A DNA stretch of 64,000 nt from Hyphomicrobium denitrificans ATCC 51888 (GCF_000143145.1 NC_014313.1:1798001-1862000), one strand, 5' to 3'. Counted from the first letter of the stretch, positions 44,785 through 54,647 are shown. Translations and numbers: made by a program. The notes: generated by a model not told the origin, from the sequence alone.

Positions 44785-45999
44785 CTACGCCCTTTCCTCT
44801 TTCGCATGCTTCAAGGACGGCAAAAACAAGGTGAGCAGGCCAAGCAGCGGCAAATAAGAGCAGACGTGGTAGACATAGTCGATGCCTTTGGCGTCGGCGA
44901 CGATGCCGAGAACGGCGGCAGCGATTCCCGCGATCCCGAACGCGAATCCGAAGAACAGCCCCGAGATCATGCCGACACGCCCCGGCACCAGTTCCTGGGC
45001 GAAGACGACGATCGCCGAAAACGCCGACGCCAGCACGACGCCGATGACGATGGTGAGCGCAATGGTCCACTCGAGATTGGCGTAAGGCAGCGCCAGCGTG
45101 AATGGCAGAACGCCAAGGATCGAGATCCAGATCACCGTCTTGGTGCCGATGCGATCGCCGATCGGGCCGCCGAGAATCGTACCTGCGGCGACGGCGCCGA
45201 GAAACGCGAACAGCATCAGCTGCGACTGCTGCACGGATACGCCGAATTTATGGATCGCGTAGAATGTGTAGTAGCTCGTCAGGCTCGCCATGTAGATGTA
45301 TTTCGAGAAGACGAGCACGGCCAATGTCGCAATCGCAAGTATGGTGCGATCGCGCGGAAAGGGCATTGCGGCAGCTTCGGCGCCAGCTTTCGGACGCGCG
45401 CGAACGGCGCTTCCCCACTGGCTGATGCGCCAGAGAATGGCGATGCCGAGGAGCGCGACGAGCGCGAACCACGCGATGCTCGACTGTCCATAAGGAAGCA
45501 CGATGAACGCCGCGAGCAACGGTCCGAGCGCCGTTCCGAAGTTGCCGCCGACCTGAAACAGGGACTGTGCGAGGCCGTGGCGTCCGCCGGATGCCAGCCG
45601 GGCGATGCGCGATGATTCAGGATGAAAGACAGCCGATCCGAGACCGACCAGCATCGCTCCGATGAGCAGCATCGCGTAGCCGTGCGCAAATGACAGCAGG
45701 ACCAGTCCGAGCAGCGTCGAGGTCATGCCGGCGCTGGTCGAATATTCGACGGGACGGCGATCGGTGTAATAGCCGATGAGCGGCTGCAGCAGCGAGGCGG
45801 TGCCTTGAAACGCGGTCGTCAAAAGCCCGATCTGCCAAAACGACAGGCCGTAGCTGGTCTTCAGCATCGGATATACGGCGGGCAGCAACGACTGCATCAC
45901 GTCGTTGAGCAGATGGCAGAAGCTCACCGCCAGCAAAATCGAGAACGTTACCTTGGCGGCCGCCGGTCGGGCGTCCACGGATGACTCAATTGCGCTCAT
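44785..45999 (-). CDS. MFS transporter of the fosmidomycin-resistance (Fsr) type
   Basis: A 404-residue major facilitator protein with about 12 membrane helices in two halves. The N-terminal part has SFCHLLNDVMQSLLPAVYPMLKTSYGLSFWQIGL followed by GYYTDRRP, the pattern of the Fsr branch, and the loop between helices 6 and 7 is short and basic. Fsr-type carriers export small drugs and possibly formaldehyde-stress compounds in other bacteria, but substrate cannot be predicted. It lies between carB and two related secreted-protein genes on the same strand. Confidence 0.88.
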   Translation of the reverse strand: MSAIESSVDARPAAAKVTFSILLAVSFCHLLNDVMQSLLPAVYPMLKTSYGLSFWQIGLLTTAFQGTASLLQPLIGYYTDRRPVEYSTSAGMTSTLLGLVLLSFAHGYAMLLIGAMLVGLGSAVFHPESSRIARLASGGRHGLAQSLFQVGGNFGTALGPLLAAFIVLPYGQSSIAWFALVALLGIAILWRISQWGSAVRARPKAGAEAAAMPFPRDRTILAIATLAVLVFSKYIYMASLTSYYTFYAIHKFGVSVQQSQLMLFAFLGAVAAGTILGGPIGDRIGTKTVIWISILGVLPFTLALPYANLEWTIALTIVIGVVLASAFSAIVVFAQELVPGRVGMISGLFFGFAFGIAGIAAAVLGIVADAKGIDYVYHVCSYLPLLGLLTLFLPSLKHAKEERA

Positions 46000-46125
46000 G
46001 AGGATCTATCTCCGGCCGCCGCTTGTAGCGGCATAGCCGGCAGAGGTCATCCTTGGAGAGGGCATAGCAGCCATCGAAGCGCGGGCAGTACCGGCGACGA
46101 TCCTGGAGGCCGTACCAGCGCCGCC

Positions 46126-46887
46126 TTACTTGCCGGTATCGGATGCCGCACCCGGAGCCGGCGCTGGCGAAGCCGGCGGCGCAGCGGCAGGAGCGGGAGC
46201 CGGAGCCGGAGCCGGAGCGGTGATATCCTTCGGCGGCTCGATCTTGAGGTCGAGCGGGAACGCATACGTCGTCTTGAAGATCGGCTTGTCGTCGCGGCCC
46301 GGAACGAGCAGCGCATTGCTGTACGGCAGGCCGGTCATGGCATCGACGTAGAACACGCGATAGGTCTGGTTTCGGAACGACTCGCCTTTGGCGGGCTGAC
46401 TTTCGAGCTTGTAGGACATGACGTCATGTCCATCGACCTTGGTTTTGCCGTTGCAGGCGTAGCTGCCGATATCTTTCTGCTCGACGAGAACGGACTCTTC
46501 GACCTGCGTCTGCAGTTGTCCGGCGACGTTCGCGGGCATCGGCGTCCAGCTTCCCTCGCCGCGGCGCGACCACGCTTCACGCCCGATGAGGATGATCTCC
46601 GACGACGCATTCGTCACGGTGTTCGTCACCTTCTGGTGCATGCGATCGGGGAGGATGTAGTCAACCTCCATCGTCGACGGACCGTTCTCGGTGATCATGT
46701 TGCTGGTCATGCGGAACCAGGACGACTTGCGCAGCTTCTGCAGCGACGCGGCGACTTCCTGGCTGCACGGATTGGGCGGCGTCTTCGCTTCGGCGGCTTC
46801 AGGCGCGGCTCCGAGCGGGATCGGCTCCGCTTGCGCAACGCTCACGATTGAGGCGAAGGCGGCAAGGGCACTTGCAAAGCGACGCAT
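46126..46887 (-). CDS. Exported protein of a local paralogous pair, Pro/Ala-rich tail
   Basis: A 253-residue precursor with signal peptide MRRFASALAAFASIVSVAQA. The core has NMITENGPSTMEVDYILPDRMHQKV, SEIILIGREAWSRRGEG and a final YAFPLDLKIEPPKD; the C-terminal 30 residues are a PA-rich repeat encoded by GGAGCC units. The core shows the pattern [ID]Y[MI]xPD[KR]MxQ[TK]VT-x-ILIG-[NR]xAY also present in the next gene, so the two are paralogues. The fold may be LolA-like, with a beta-sheet that binds lipid, but this is inference. ATG 46887 is chosen over the frame's start at 46974, which extends upstream of the signal peptide. Confidence 0.78.
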   Translation of the reverse strand: MRRFASALAAFASIVSVAQAEPIPLGAAPEAAEAKTPPNPCSQEVAASLQKLRKSSWFRMTSNMITENGPSTMEVDYILPDRMHQKVTNTVTNASSEIILIGREAWSRRGEGSWTPMPANVAGQLQTQVEESVLVEQKDIGSYACNGKTKVDGHDVMSYKLESQPAKGESFRNQTYRVFYVDAMTGLPYSNALLVPGRDDKPIFKTTYAFPLDLKIEPPKDITAPAPAPAPAPAAAPPASPAPAPGAASDTGK

Positions 46888-46924
46888 TGACGAAATCCTT
46901 GAGAAAAGCCGGACGCAGCGAAAT

Positions 46925-47548
46925 CTAATGAAGCTTTTGCACGGGCGCGTTTGCCGGCGCAACGATCTCGACATCGGTCGGATAGGAATACTTCACTTTC
47001 AACGCGGGAGGCGCGCTGCCGCCGAGCGCCGCGATGATATTGTAGGCGGGTTTGCCGCTTGCCGGATCGACGTAGACGGTACGCGCCATGACCGTTGATG
47101 GGTCCGCGCCGTCGGCGGCTTTCTCCGCAAGCCGGTACGCGACGAAATCCTGATCATCGACCTTCAAGTTGCCGACGCACTCGAAATCACCGAGGTTTTT
47201 CGGCGCGCCGACCGCTGAGGCAAACTCCGCGATGATCGATTGCGTGAATTGCGGCAGGAGTTCCTCGAACGCCCCGCCGGATCCGGCATAGGCGCGATTG
47301 CCGATCAGCATCGTCTGCTGCTCGCCGGGCATTGCGGGCGAGGTCACCGTCTGCAGCATCTTATCGGGCGGCATATAGTCGATAACCATATGCACTTCGC
47401 CTTCCGCCGACGGCTGGCTGAACTCGACGCGGAAAACCTTGGATGTGCGCTGCTTCTCGAATGCCGCGAGAACGTCCTTGCTGCAATCGGCAGCGGATGC
47501 GGGGGCGGCCACCGCAATCATGAGACAAGCCAAACGAAGTGCGCGCAT
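46925..47548 (-). CDS. Exported protein, second member of the paralogous pair
   Basis: A 207-residue precursor (MRALRLACLMIAVAAPASA signal peptide) related to the following gene: EGEVHMVIDYMPPDKMLQTVTSP and QTMLIGNRAYAG correspond to the matching segments there. A conserved Cys follows the signal peptide (ADCSKDVLAAFEKQRTSK) and another lies in DFECVGNLKVDDQDFVAYRL. The two genes are 37 bases apart and probably co-transcribed. GGAGGA precedes the start; the ATG at 47548 has the better spacing than the ATG one codon before it. No function is assigned. Confidence 0.78.
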   Translation of the reverse strand: MRALRLACLMIAVAAPASAADCSKDVLAAFEKQRTSKVFRVEFSQPSAEGEVHMVIDYMPPDKMLQTVTSPAMPGEQQTMLIGNRAYAGSGGAFEELLPQFTQSIIAEFASAVGAPKNLGDFECVGNLKVDDQDFVAYRLAEKAADGADPSTVMARTVYVDPASGKPAYNIIAALGGSAPPALKVKYSYPTDVEIVAPANAPVQKLH

Positions 47549-47661
47549 CATTCCTCCGGGTGTTTTTCCCTGGCTTATAGCCAAGTTTGCCCGTGGCGCG
47601 TGCTTAAAGTTCAGCAAGGTTTATCGGGCGGCGATGGCTCGGCCGCCCCGGTCGCTTTGGC

Positions 47662-48861
47662 TCAGCGCTCGCGGCGCGCGGCCTGGCCTTTCTGCTCGCG
47701 CATCAGGTTGACGAAGCGCGTGAAGAGATAGTGACTGTCCTGCGGGCCGGGCGACGCCTCGGGATGGTGCTGCACCGAGAACACCGGCTTGCCTTCGAGC
47801 GCCAATCCGCAATTCGATCCGTCGAACAACGACACGTGCGTTTCGACGACGCCTTTGGGCAGGCTGTCGCGATCGACGGCGAAGCCGTGGTTCATCGAGA
47901 CGATCTCGACCTTGTTGGTCGTGAAGTCCTTCACGGGATGGTTGGCGCCGTGATGGCCCTGATGCATTTTGCGGGTCTTGCCGCCGAGTGCGAGGCCCAG
48001 CATCTGGTGGCCGAGGCAGATGCCGAAAACGGGCTTGCCGCTCTCGACCAGCTTCTTGATTTCGGGCACCGCGTATTCGCCGGTCGCCGCCGGATCTCCA
48101 GGGCCATTCGACAAAAAGACGCCGTCGGGATTGCGCGCCAGCACGTCCTCGGCCTTCTCGGTTGCAGGGACGACCGTCACCTTGCAACCCGCCGAGGCGA
48201 GACAGCGGAGAATATTGCGCTTCAAGCCGTAGTCGATGGCGACAACGTGAAACTCGGGATTTTCATTGCGCGTGAAGCCCTGGTTCCAGACCCAGCGCTG
48301 CTCGTCCCACGAATAGCTCTGCCCGCTCGTTACATCGGGAACGAGATCGAGACCGAGAAGGCCGGACCAGGCTTTCGCCTCGGCCTTCAGTTTATCGATG
48401 TCGAAATTGCCTGACGGATCGTGCGCGATGACGGCGTTCGGCATGCCCTTCTCACGGATGCGGGCGGTGAGCGCGCGCGTATCGATGCCGCTGATGGCGA
48501 TGATGCCGCGCGTCTTCAGCCAGGCATCGAGATTTTCGGCGGAGCGATAGTTCGACGGCTCGGTGATGTCGGCGCGCAGAACGCAGCCGCGCACGCCCGA
48601 GCGCGAGGCAAGGTTCGACGTTTCGGTGTCTTCCGAATTGGCGCCGACATTGCCGATATGGGGGAACGTGAAGGTGATGATCTGGCCGGCGTAGCTCGGA
48701 TCGGTCAGAATTTCCTGATAGCCGGTGATGGCGGTGTTGAAGCACACCTCGCCGACGGCCGAGCCTGTCGCGCCGAGACCGCGCCCGGCGATCACGGTGC
48801 CGTCGTCGAAAACGAGGCGTGCGGTCAGGGGCACATCTGTCCAAGGTTCAGGTGCAGTCAT
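47662..48861 (-). CDS. carA: Carbamoyl-phosphate synthase small subunit
   Basis: CarA is the glutaminase subunit that supplies ammonia to CarB. The 399-residue protein has the N-terminal CPSase_sm domain (TAEPxx ... [38 protein letters not shown]) and a class I amidotransferase domain: oxyanion/elbow [20 protein letters not shown] with the nucleophile Cys, and catalytic His-x-Glu in [16 protein letters not shown]. It is divergent from yqeY with about 170 bases between start codons. carB lies 3 kb away, with unrelated genes in between, so expression must be coordinated in trans. Confidence 0.96.
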   Translation of the reverse strand: MTAPEPWTDVPLTARLVFDDGTVIAGRGLGATGSAVGEVCFNTAITGYQEILTDPSYAGQIITFTFPHIGNVGANSEDTETSNLASRSGVRGCVLRADITEPSNYRSAENLDAWLKTRGIIAISGIDTRALTARIREKGMPNAVIAHDPSGNFDIDKLKAEAKAWSGLLGLDLVPDVTSGQSYSWDEQRWVWNQGFTRNENPEFHVVAIDYGLKRNILRCLASAGCKVTVVPATEKAEDVLARNPDGVFLSNGPGDPAATGEYAVPEIKKLVESGKPVFGICLGHQMLGLALGGKTRKMHQGHHGANHPVKDFTTNKVEIVSMNHGFAVDRDSLPKGVVETHVSLFDGSNCGLALEGKPVFSVQHHPEASPGPQDSHYLFTRFVNLMREQKGQAARRER

Positions 48862-49030
48862 CGGTCATCCGGGTGTTGGAGCGCCAAGCCGCTTAGCGGC
48901 TGAAATTGCGCCGGAACCTATGGGAACGTCCCTGCTCCGTCAATTGCGCGAGATATGCCGCACCGGGGCCCTCTCTTGCCCTGGCGGACATGCCCTCCTA
49001 AACCACGGTCTTGCAATTCAGGAGGCGACC

Positions 49031-49468
49031 ATGCGTGCCAAGATCAGCAACGACCTCAAGGGGGCGATGAAAGCCGGAGAGAAACAGCGCGTCGCGACGC
49101 TGCGTCTCATCAACGCCGCCATCCAGTCTGCCGAGATCGAAGCGAAGAAAGACCTCGACGACGCGGGCATCCTTGCCGTCATGACCAAGATGGTGAAGCA
49201 ACGCCGCGACTCCATCGAGCAGTACACCAACGGCGGCCGTCCCGACCTCGCCGAGACCGAGCAGGCCGAGATCGCCATCATCGAGGCGTATCTGCCCAAG
49301 CAGATGGACGAGAGCGAAGTCGCGGCCGCCGTTCAATCGGCGATTCAGGAAGCGGGCGCTGCTTCGGCGAAGGACATGGGCAAGGTCATGGGCGTGCTGA
49401 AAGCGAAGTACGCCGGGAAGATGGATTTCCAGAAGGCGAGCGCCGCCGTCAAAGCCGCGCTCGGCTAA
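49031..49468 (+). CDS. yqeY: GatB/YqeY domain protein
   Basis: A 145-residue, all-helical protein: MRAKISNDLKGAMKAGEKQRVATLRLINAAIQSAEIEAK, VKQRRDSIEQYTNGGRPDLAETEQAEIAIIEAYLPKQM, and KDMGKVMGVLKAKYAGKMDFQKASAAVKAAL. The fold matches the tRNA-binding tail domain of GatB, but YqeY alone has no proven activity. AGGAGG lies 6 bases before the ATG, which settles this start against a longer open frame from 48725. It begins the yqeY-dnaG-rpoD order that is common in alphaproteobacteria. Confidence 0.92.
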   Translation: MRAKISNDLKGAMKAGEKQRVATLRLINAAIQSAEIEAKKDLDDAGILAVMTKMVKQRRDSIEQYTNGGRPDLAETEQAEIAIIEAYLPKQMDESEVAAAVQSAIQEAGAASAKDMGKVMGVLKAKYAGKMDFQKASAAVKAALG

Positions 49469-49611
49469 AGCTTTCAGGCCCGCCCGGCAGGGCTGTGGAA
49501 AGCGGGTATGCTTGCTGGCATTTTGCTCAAGCGGCGCAACGCGCTCCGGCGAATCACTTAATCCAGTCGTACAGGACGAAATCTGGGATTTGCCGAGGCT
49601 TCCGCGCACCG

Positions 49612-51597
49612 ATGCGATTCAATCCGAATTTTCTGGATGAGATCCGCGCGCGGCTGCCGGTCAGTCAGGTCGTCGGCCGCAAGGTGGCGCTGAAGAAGGC
49701 CGGGCGCGAGTACAGGGGCCTGTCGCCGTTCAAGACCGAGAAAAGCCCGTCTTTCTTCGTCAACGACCAGAAGGGCTTCTACCATTGCTTCGCCTCGGGC
49801 GAGCATGGCGACATCTTCACTTTCCTGATGAAGACCGAGGGCCTCGAATTTCCGGAGGCCGTCGAGCGTCTCGCGCAGGAAGCGGGCGTTCCGATGCCCA
49901 AGCAGCCGGAGCGCAACGTCGCCGACGAAGACCAGCGCGACAGGCTCTATCGGCTGCTCGAAGCCTCAGCGGCGTTTTTCGAGGAGAGCCTGCGCTCGGG
50001 TCTTGGCGCGGAGGCGCGGCGCTACATCGAAAAGCGCGGGCTTCAGCACGAAACCGTTCGGGCCTTCCGGCTCGGCTTCGCGCCGAACTCGCGCACGGCG
50101 TTGACGGCGCATCTCAAGGGCAAGGGTTTCTCGCTCGCCGACATGGCCTCGGCGGGCATGCTGATCGCGGGCAGCGACATCCCTGAGCCCTACGATCGCT
50201 TCCGCAATCGCGTCATGTTTCCGATCCTCGATCTCAAGGGGCGGGTCATCGCGTTCGGCGGGCGGGCGCTCGAAAAGGACGTTCCGGCGAAGTATCTGAA
50301 CTCTCCCGAGACGCCGCTCTTCCACAAGGGGCACACTCTGTTCAACGCAGCGCGGGCGCGATCGGCGGCTCATGACAAGAACCGCGTCATCGTCGTCGAA
50401 GGCTACATGGACGTGGTGGCGCTCGCCGAAGGCGGTTTTGCCGAGTCCGTGGCGCCTCTGGGCACGGCGCTGACAGAAGATCAGGTCAAGCTGCTCTGGC
50501 GTTTCGCGCCGGAACCGACACTTTGCTTCGACGGCGACAGTGCCGGTCGCAAGGCCGCCGACCGTGCCGTCGAGGTCGCGCTGCCGTGGCTGAAGCCCGG
50601 CCATAGCCTCGGCTTCGCATTCCTGCCGGATGGCCTCGATCCGGACGACCTCATCCGGCAGCAGGGCGCGGCGGCGATGTCGGACGCGTTGTCGAAAGCG
50701 CGGCCGCTGGTCGACGTTCTCTGGGATCGCGAGCTTCGCGCCGCCCCCTCCGATACGCCGGAACAGCGTGCGGCGCTCGAAGCCCGTCTTTTTGCCCTGG
50801 TCGGTACGATTCAGGATGCAACCGTGCGTTCGCACTATCAGCGCGAGCTCCGCGACAGGTTGTATCAGCTTGGACGCAATCGATTTCCGCGCCCGATGGC
50901 GGGATTGCCGACCGGCCGGCAGGGTGGCGGCATCGCGCAGGCGTCTTATGCTCGCCCGGTCGCAGCGCCGGACTGGAAGGCGCGCGACCGTGCCCGGCTC
51001 AACGGTCCAGAGCGACGTTTCACGAAGAAAAACAATGCGCCTGAGTTGGTTAACGCCAGCCCGGAGCTCGCCGGACACATGCAAAGCGTGCTCCCGCGCG
51101 AGGCGCTGATCATGAAGACGTTGCTCAACCATCCCTGGCTGATCGACGAGCACTCGGAAGCCATCGCGGTCATCGAATTTTCATCGCAGCCGCTCACCGC
51201 GCTCCGGGACGAGATTTTAGCGGTGCATGCGCGGCAGAATTCCCTTGACAGGGCCTCTCTAGGCACCCAATTGAGCAAATCGGGGGTTGCAAAGGTGGTG
51301 GACCTCGTCGCGCGAACGATTACGCACATCAGCGACCGTTTTGCCGAGCCAGATGCCTCCGCCACTGATGTCGAAGCCGCCTGGAACCATATTCTTGCTT
51401 TGCATCAGCGGCAGGACGCTTTGGGGCGCGCGCTGAAGGCAGCGGAAGAAGCTTGGTACCGGGATTGCACGGAAGAGGCTGAGACTCACCTTCTCGACAT
51501 CAAACGCCAGATCGCCCGCGAGGCGTCGATGGACCAGATGGATACCGAGATCGACCAACCCGCCGACGACACTCCGATCGTTAAGCGCGCCGGTTAG
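49612..51597 (+). CDS. dnaG: DNA primase DnaG, zinc-finger ligands degenerate
   Basis: DnaG synthesises RNA primers at the replication fork with the DnaB helicase. The 661-residue protein has an N-terminal CHC2-type domain (residues 1-95), the RNA polymerase/TOPRIM core (VIVVEGYMDVVALAEGG, and the metal-binding DGDSAGRKAADRA) and a C-terminal DnaB-interacting domain. The canonical zinc ligands Cys-x2-His...Cys-x2-Cys are Ser38, Lys41, Cys59 and Ser62 here, so zinc binding is probably lost; similar losses occur in other Hyphomicrobiales. ATG 49612 is preferred because the upstream frame to 48955 lies over yqeY. rpoD follows by 112 bases. Confidence 0.94.
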   Translation: MRFNPNFLDEIRARLPVSQVVGRKVALKKAGREYRGLSPFKTEKSPSFFVNDQKGFYHCFASGEHGDIFTFLMKTEGLEFPEAVERLAQEAGVPMPKQPERNVADEDQRDRLYRLLEASAAFFEESLRSGLGAEARRYIEKRGLQHETVRAFRLGFAPNSRTALTAHLKGKGFSLADMASAGMLIAGSDIPEPYDRFRNRVMFPILDLKGRVIAFGGRALEKDVPAKYLNSPETPLFHKGHTLFNAARARSAAHDKNRVIVVEGYMDVVALAEGGFAESVAPLGTALTEDQVKLLWRFAPEPTLCFDGDSAGRKAADRAVEVALPWLKPGHSLGFAFLPDGLDPDDLIRQQGAAAMSDALSKARPLVDVLWDRELRAAPSDTPEQRAALEARLFALVGTIQDATVRSHYQRELRDRLYQLGRNRFPRPMAGLPTGRQGGGIAQASYARPVAAPDWKARDRARLNGPERRFTKKNNAPELVNASPELAGHMQSVLPREALIMKTLLNHPWLIDEHSEAIAVIEFSSQPLTALRDEILAVHARQNSLDRASLGTQLSKSGVAKVVDLVARTITHISDRFAEPDASATDVEAAWNHILALHQRQDALGRALKAAEEAWYRDCTEEAETHLLDIKRQIAREASMDQMDTEIDQPADDTPIVKRAG

Positions 51598-51709
51598 GCG
51601 CGTGGACGTTTATCCGGCCCCGGGCATTGCGATGCGGCAACCGTCCGGGACCTGAAAGATTGATCTTAAGGCCGGTCCCTCAGAACGGCCTGTACACAAG
51701 GACAGCAGA

Positions 51710-53710
51710 ATGGCACGCGCCCAGCAGGCAGCTCAGAAAACGGAAGAGAAAGAGCAACCGGCAGCCGACGCGCCCGAGCGCGACAGCCCCCTGCTCGACC
51801 TTTCCGACCAAGCGGTCAAACGCCTTTTGAAGTCGGCGAAGGCCAAGGGCTACGTGACGCTCGATCAGCTGAACTCGGTGCTGCCGTCGGAAGAGGTTTC
51901 GTCCGATCAGATCGAAGACCTGTACGCGACGCTCTCCGACATGGGCATCACGGTCGTCGAGAACGAGGACGGTGAAGAAGCCGCCGAAGGCAGTGAAGAG
52001 AGCGGCGACGAAGAGGAAGGCCGCGCGCTGGTCGCGCAGAACAACGCCCTCGTCAAAAGCGAGACGAAGTCCGAGCCTGCCGAGCGCACCGACGATCCCG
52101 TGCGCATGTACCTGCGCGAGATGGGCTCCGTCGAACTCTTGTCGCGCGAAGGCGAAATCGCCATCGCGAAGCGCATCGAGGCCGGCCGCGAAGCCATGAT
52201 CGCGGGCCTCTGCGAAAGCCCTCTGACGTTCCAGGCCATCATCATCTGGCGCGACGAACTCAATGAAGGCAAGATTCTGCTTCGCGACATCATCGATCTC
52301 GAAGCGACCTACGAAGGGCCGGAAGCGAAAGAGGTTCAGGAAGCCGCATCGGAAGATTCGCCCGAGCCGGAGCAGCCTGCTGCTAATCAGCGTCCCTCGG
52401 GCGCGCCGGAAGGCGAAGGTGATGACGACGACGAGTTCGAGAATGCGATGTCGCTCGCTGCGATGGAAGCCGAACTGAAACCGAAAGTCCTCGAGACGTT
52501 CGACCAGATCGCGGCGACCTACAAGAAGCTCCGCAAGCAGCAGGACAAGAAGCTCGAGCAGCAGCTCGTTGGCGACCAGGGCTCGCGCCAGCAGCAGAAG
52601 GCTTACGAGAAAATCCGCGACGAGATCATCGTCGACGTGAAATCGCTGTCGCTCAACAACAACCGCATCGAGAGCCTCGTCGAGCAGCTTTACGCGATCA
52701 ACAAGCGCCTGATCGGCCTCGAAGGCCGCCTGATGCGTCTTGCCGACAGCTACGGCGTGCCGCGCCAGCACTTCATCGACGAATACTACGGCAACGAACT
52801 CGACCAGACGTGGCTCGACCGCGTCGCCGGCAACGGCAAGAAATGGGGTCAGTTCGTCAAGACCGAGCGGACGCAGGTCGTGGATATTCGCACTGAAATC
52901 CATCAGCTCGCGACGGAAACCGGCCTCGAAATTCCCGAGTATCGCCGCATCGTCAAGGCGGTGCAGAAGGGCGAGCGCGAGGCGCGTCAGGCGAAGAAGG
53001 AAATGGTCGAGGCCAACCTTCGCCTCGTCATCTCGATCGCTAAGAAATACACCAACCGCGGCCTGCAGTTCCTCGATCTCATCCAGGAAGGCAACATCGG
53101 CCTGATGAAGGCGGTCGACAAGTTCGAGTACCGCCGCGGCTACAAATTCTCGACCTACGCGACGTGGTGGATTCGTCAGGCGATCACGCGCTCGATCGCC
53201 GACCAGGCGCGCACGATCCGTATTCCGGTGCACATGATCGAGACGATCAACAAGATCGTCCGTACGTCGCGCCAGATGCTGCACGAGATCGGCCGCGAGC
53301 CGACGCCGGAAGAACTCGCAGAAAAGCTTGCGATGCCGCTCGAAAAGGTGCGCAAGGTTCTGAAGATCGCGAAGGAGCCGATCTCACTCGAAACGCCGAT
53401 CGGCGACGAGGAAGACTCGCACCTCGGCGATTTCATCGAGGATCGCAACGCGGTGCTGCCGATCGAAGCGGCGATCCAGTCGAACCTGCGCGATACGACG
53501 ACGCGCGTGCTCGCCTCGCTGACGCCGCGCGAAGAGCGCGTGCTGCGCATGCGCTTCGGCATCGGCATGAACACCGACCACACGCTGGAAGAAGTCGGCC
53601 AGCAATTCTCGGTGACGCGCGAACGCATCCGTCAGATCGAAGCCAAGGCACTGCGCAAGCTCAAACATCCGAGCCGGTCGCGCAAGCTGCGAAGCTTCCT
53701 CGATAACTGA
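51710..53710 (+). CDS. rpoD: Primary sigma factor RpoD (sigma-70)
   Basis: RpoD directs RNA polymerase to housekeeping promoters. The 666-residue protein has region 1.1 with an acidic stretch ([19 protein letters not shown]) and region 1.2 ([22 protein letters not shown]). A non-conserved insert with a second acidic run follows at about 200-245. Then come region 2 ([18 protein letters not shown] and the -10 recognition helix [20 protein letters not shown]), region 3 and region 4 with its -35 helix-turn-helix ([20 protein letters not shown]). The length and insert are typical of alphaproteobacteria. A perfect terminator follows by 6 bases. Short leader of 112 bases after dnaG. Confidence 0.97.
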   Translation: MARAQQAAQKTEEKEQPAADAPERDSPLLDLSDQAVKRLLKSAKAKGYVTLDQLNSVLPSEEVSSDQIEDLYATLSDMGITVVENEDGEEAAEGSEESGDEEEGRALVAQNNALVKSETKSEPAERTDDPVRMYLREMGSVELLSREGEIAIAKRIEAGREAMIAGLCESPLTFQAIIIWRDELNEGKILLRDIIDLEATYEGPEAKEVQEAASEDSPEPEQPAANQRPSGAPEGEGDDDDEFENAMSLAAMEAELKPKVLETFDQIAATYKKLRKQQDKKLEQQLVGDQGSRQQQKAYEKIRDEIIVDVKSLSLNNNRIESLVEQLYAINKRLIGLEGRLMRLADSYGVPRQHFIDEYYGNELDQTWLDRVAGNGKKWGQFVKTERTQVVDIRTEIHQLATETGLEIPEYRRIVKAVQKGEREARQAKKEMVEANLRLVISIAKKYTNRGLQFLDLIQEGNIGLMKAVDKFEYRRGYKFSTYATWWIRQAITRSIADQARTIRIPVHMIETINKIVRTSRQMLHEIGREPTPEELAEKLAMPLEKVRKVLKIAKEPISLETPIGDEEDSHLGDFIEDRNAVLPIEAAIQSNLRDTTTRVLASLTPREERVLRMRFGIGMNTDHTLEEVGQQFSVTRERIRQIEAKALRKLKHPSRSRKLRSFLDN

Positions 53711-53716
53711 TCCAAC

Positions 53717-53744
53717 AAAAAGGGCCGCGAAAGCGGCCCTTTTT
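53717..53744 (+). terminator. Rho-independent terminator of rpoD
   Basis: AAAAAGGGCCGC and GCGGCCCTTTTT pair around a GAAA tetraloop, beginning 7 bases after the rpoD stop. The T-run on both strands lets it work in both directions, also for the convergent EthD-type gene. Confidence 0.93.
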
Positions 53745-53766
53745 CATTGGTGAGAAAATTCTCGCT

Positions 53767-54081
53767 TTATCCGACGACGACGTCGCTGATCTGGATGACG
53801 GGAGACAGGTCGGTGTAATTCTTGATGTCGGCCATGATCTCTTTCGCGTGCGGACCGAAGCCTGCCTGGAAGGCATCGACGGAATCGCAAAACAGGTGGC
53901 ACATCGCGACGTAGGTGGCCGGAGCGCCGGGCGCGCCGCCCGCGATGCCTTTGTCGACCGTATAAGACTTGCAGCTGTCGCCCATTTTGGCTTTGACCAT
54001 CGGCATGTGCTTTTCGGCGTAGTACGCGTGATCGAAACGCGCTCCGGGAGTGTTCGGGTACATCACGCTAACCTTGATCAT
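53767..54081 (-). CDS. EthD family protein
   Basis: A 104-residue ferredoxin-fold dimeric alpha/beta barrel (DABB) protein: MIKVSVMYPNTPGARFDHAYYAEKHMPMVKAKMG, with the conserved His pair typical of EthD, and a second strand-helix-strand unit (TYVAMCHLFCDSVDAFQAGFGPHAKEIMADI). EthD was named from the ethyl tert-butyl ether pathway, but most members are unassigned and may be small oxygenases. AAGGAGG lies 9 bases before the ATG at 54081, so the longer frame to 54168 is rejected. Convergent with rpoD, sharing its terminator. Confidence 0.86.
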   Translation of the reverse strand: MIKVSVMYPNTPGARFDHAYYAEKHMPMVKAKMGDSCKSYTVDKGIAGGAPGAPATYVAMCHLFCDSVDAFQAGFGPHAKEIMADIKNYTDLSPVIQISDVVVG

Positions 54082-54188
54082 GGCTGTCTCCTCCTTCAAT
54101 CGCGCGGAAGCGCGCTCTGGCGCGTGCTTAGGACTGCCGGCGCACGTGTGCAACCAGGTTCGCGCCAAGTCATCGTATATGCGGCGGT

Positions 54189-54647
54189 CTATTCGATTTT
54201 TATGATTTCAGCTTCGCCGCTTCCGGCCTTGACGGTATCGCCTGCGGCTTTTCCCAGAAGCGCCTGGGCCAACGGCGAAACGTAGGAGATCGAGCCCTTC
54301 GCGGGATCGGCTTCGTCCTCGCCGACGATGCGGAATTTCTGCATGCGGCCGTCGTCGCGTTCGAGCGTGACGCGGGAGCCAAACGCTACGACCGAGGCGT
54401 CGCTCGCAGGCGGCTGAAGCTCCGCCGTCGCGAGGCGCTGGCTCCAGTAGCGGAGATCGTGGGATGCGCGTGCAATTGCGTTGCGATCGTCCGACTCGCG
54501 CGCGGCGTTCAGGTCCTCCTGCAGGCGCTTGATCTCGCCCTCGATCAGCGCGAGCCCTTCCGGCGTCACGAGGTTGCGATGCTCGGAAACCAGCCTCTCG
54601 GGAAGCTCGTCGAGCGCCTCTGTTTCTTTGACGAATGCTCTGCTCAT
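54189..54647 (-). CDS. GreA/GreB-family paralogue with altered tip
   Basis: A 152-residue protein with the Gre two-part layout: an N-terminal helical hairpin (GLALIEGEIKRLQEDLNAARESDDRNAIARAS) and a C-terminal FKBP-like domain (FGSRVTLERDDGRMQKFRIVGEDEADPAKGSISYVSPLAQALLG). At the coiled-coil tip, where GreA has DLSENAEY, this protein reads ASHDLRYWSQ (residues 61-70), with one acidic residue. It therefore may bind RNA polymerase without stimulating cleavage, like Gfh-type factors; this is inference. It differs from the true greA at 40730. It starts 37 bases from the divergent yjbQ gene. Confidence 0.82.
   Translation of the reverse strand: MSRAFVKETEALDELPERLVSEHRNLVTPEGLALIEGEIKRLQEDLNAARESDDRNAIARASHDLRYWSQRLATAELQPPASDASVVAFGSRVTLERDDGRMQKFRIVGEDEADPAKGSISYVSPLAQALLGKAAGDTVKAGSGEAEIIKIE

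Noticed and set aside
46196..46222. Short GGAGCC tandem repeat as a phase-variation tract
   Set aside because: The unit is 6 bases, so gain or loss stays in frame and only alters the length of the PA-rich tail.
51680..53284. 534-codon minus-strand frame opposite rpoD
   Set aside because: Antisense of the sigma factor; Leu/Arg/Phe-rich with no family.
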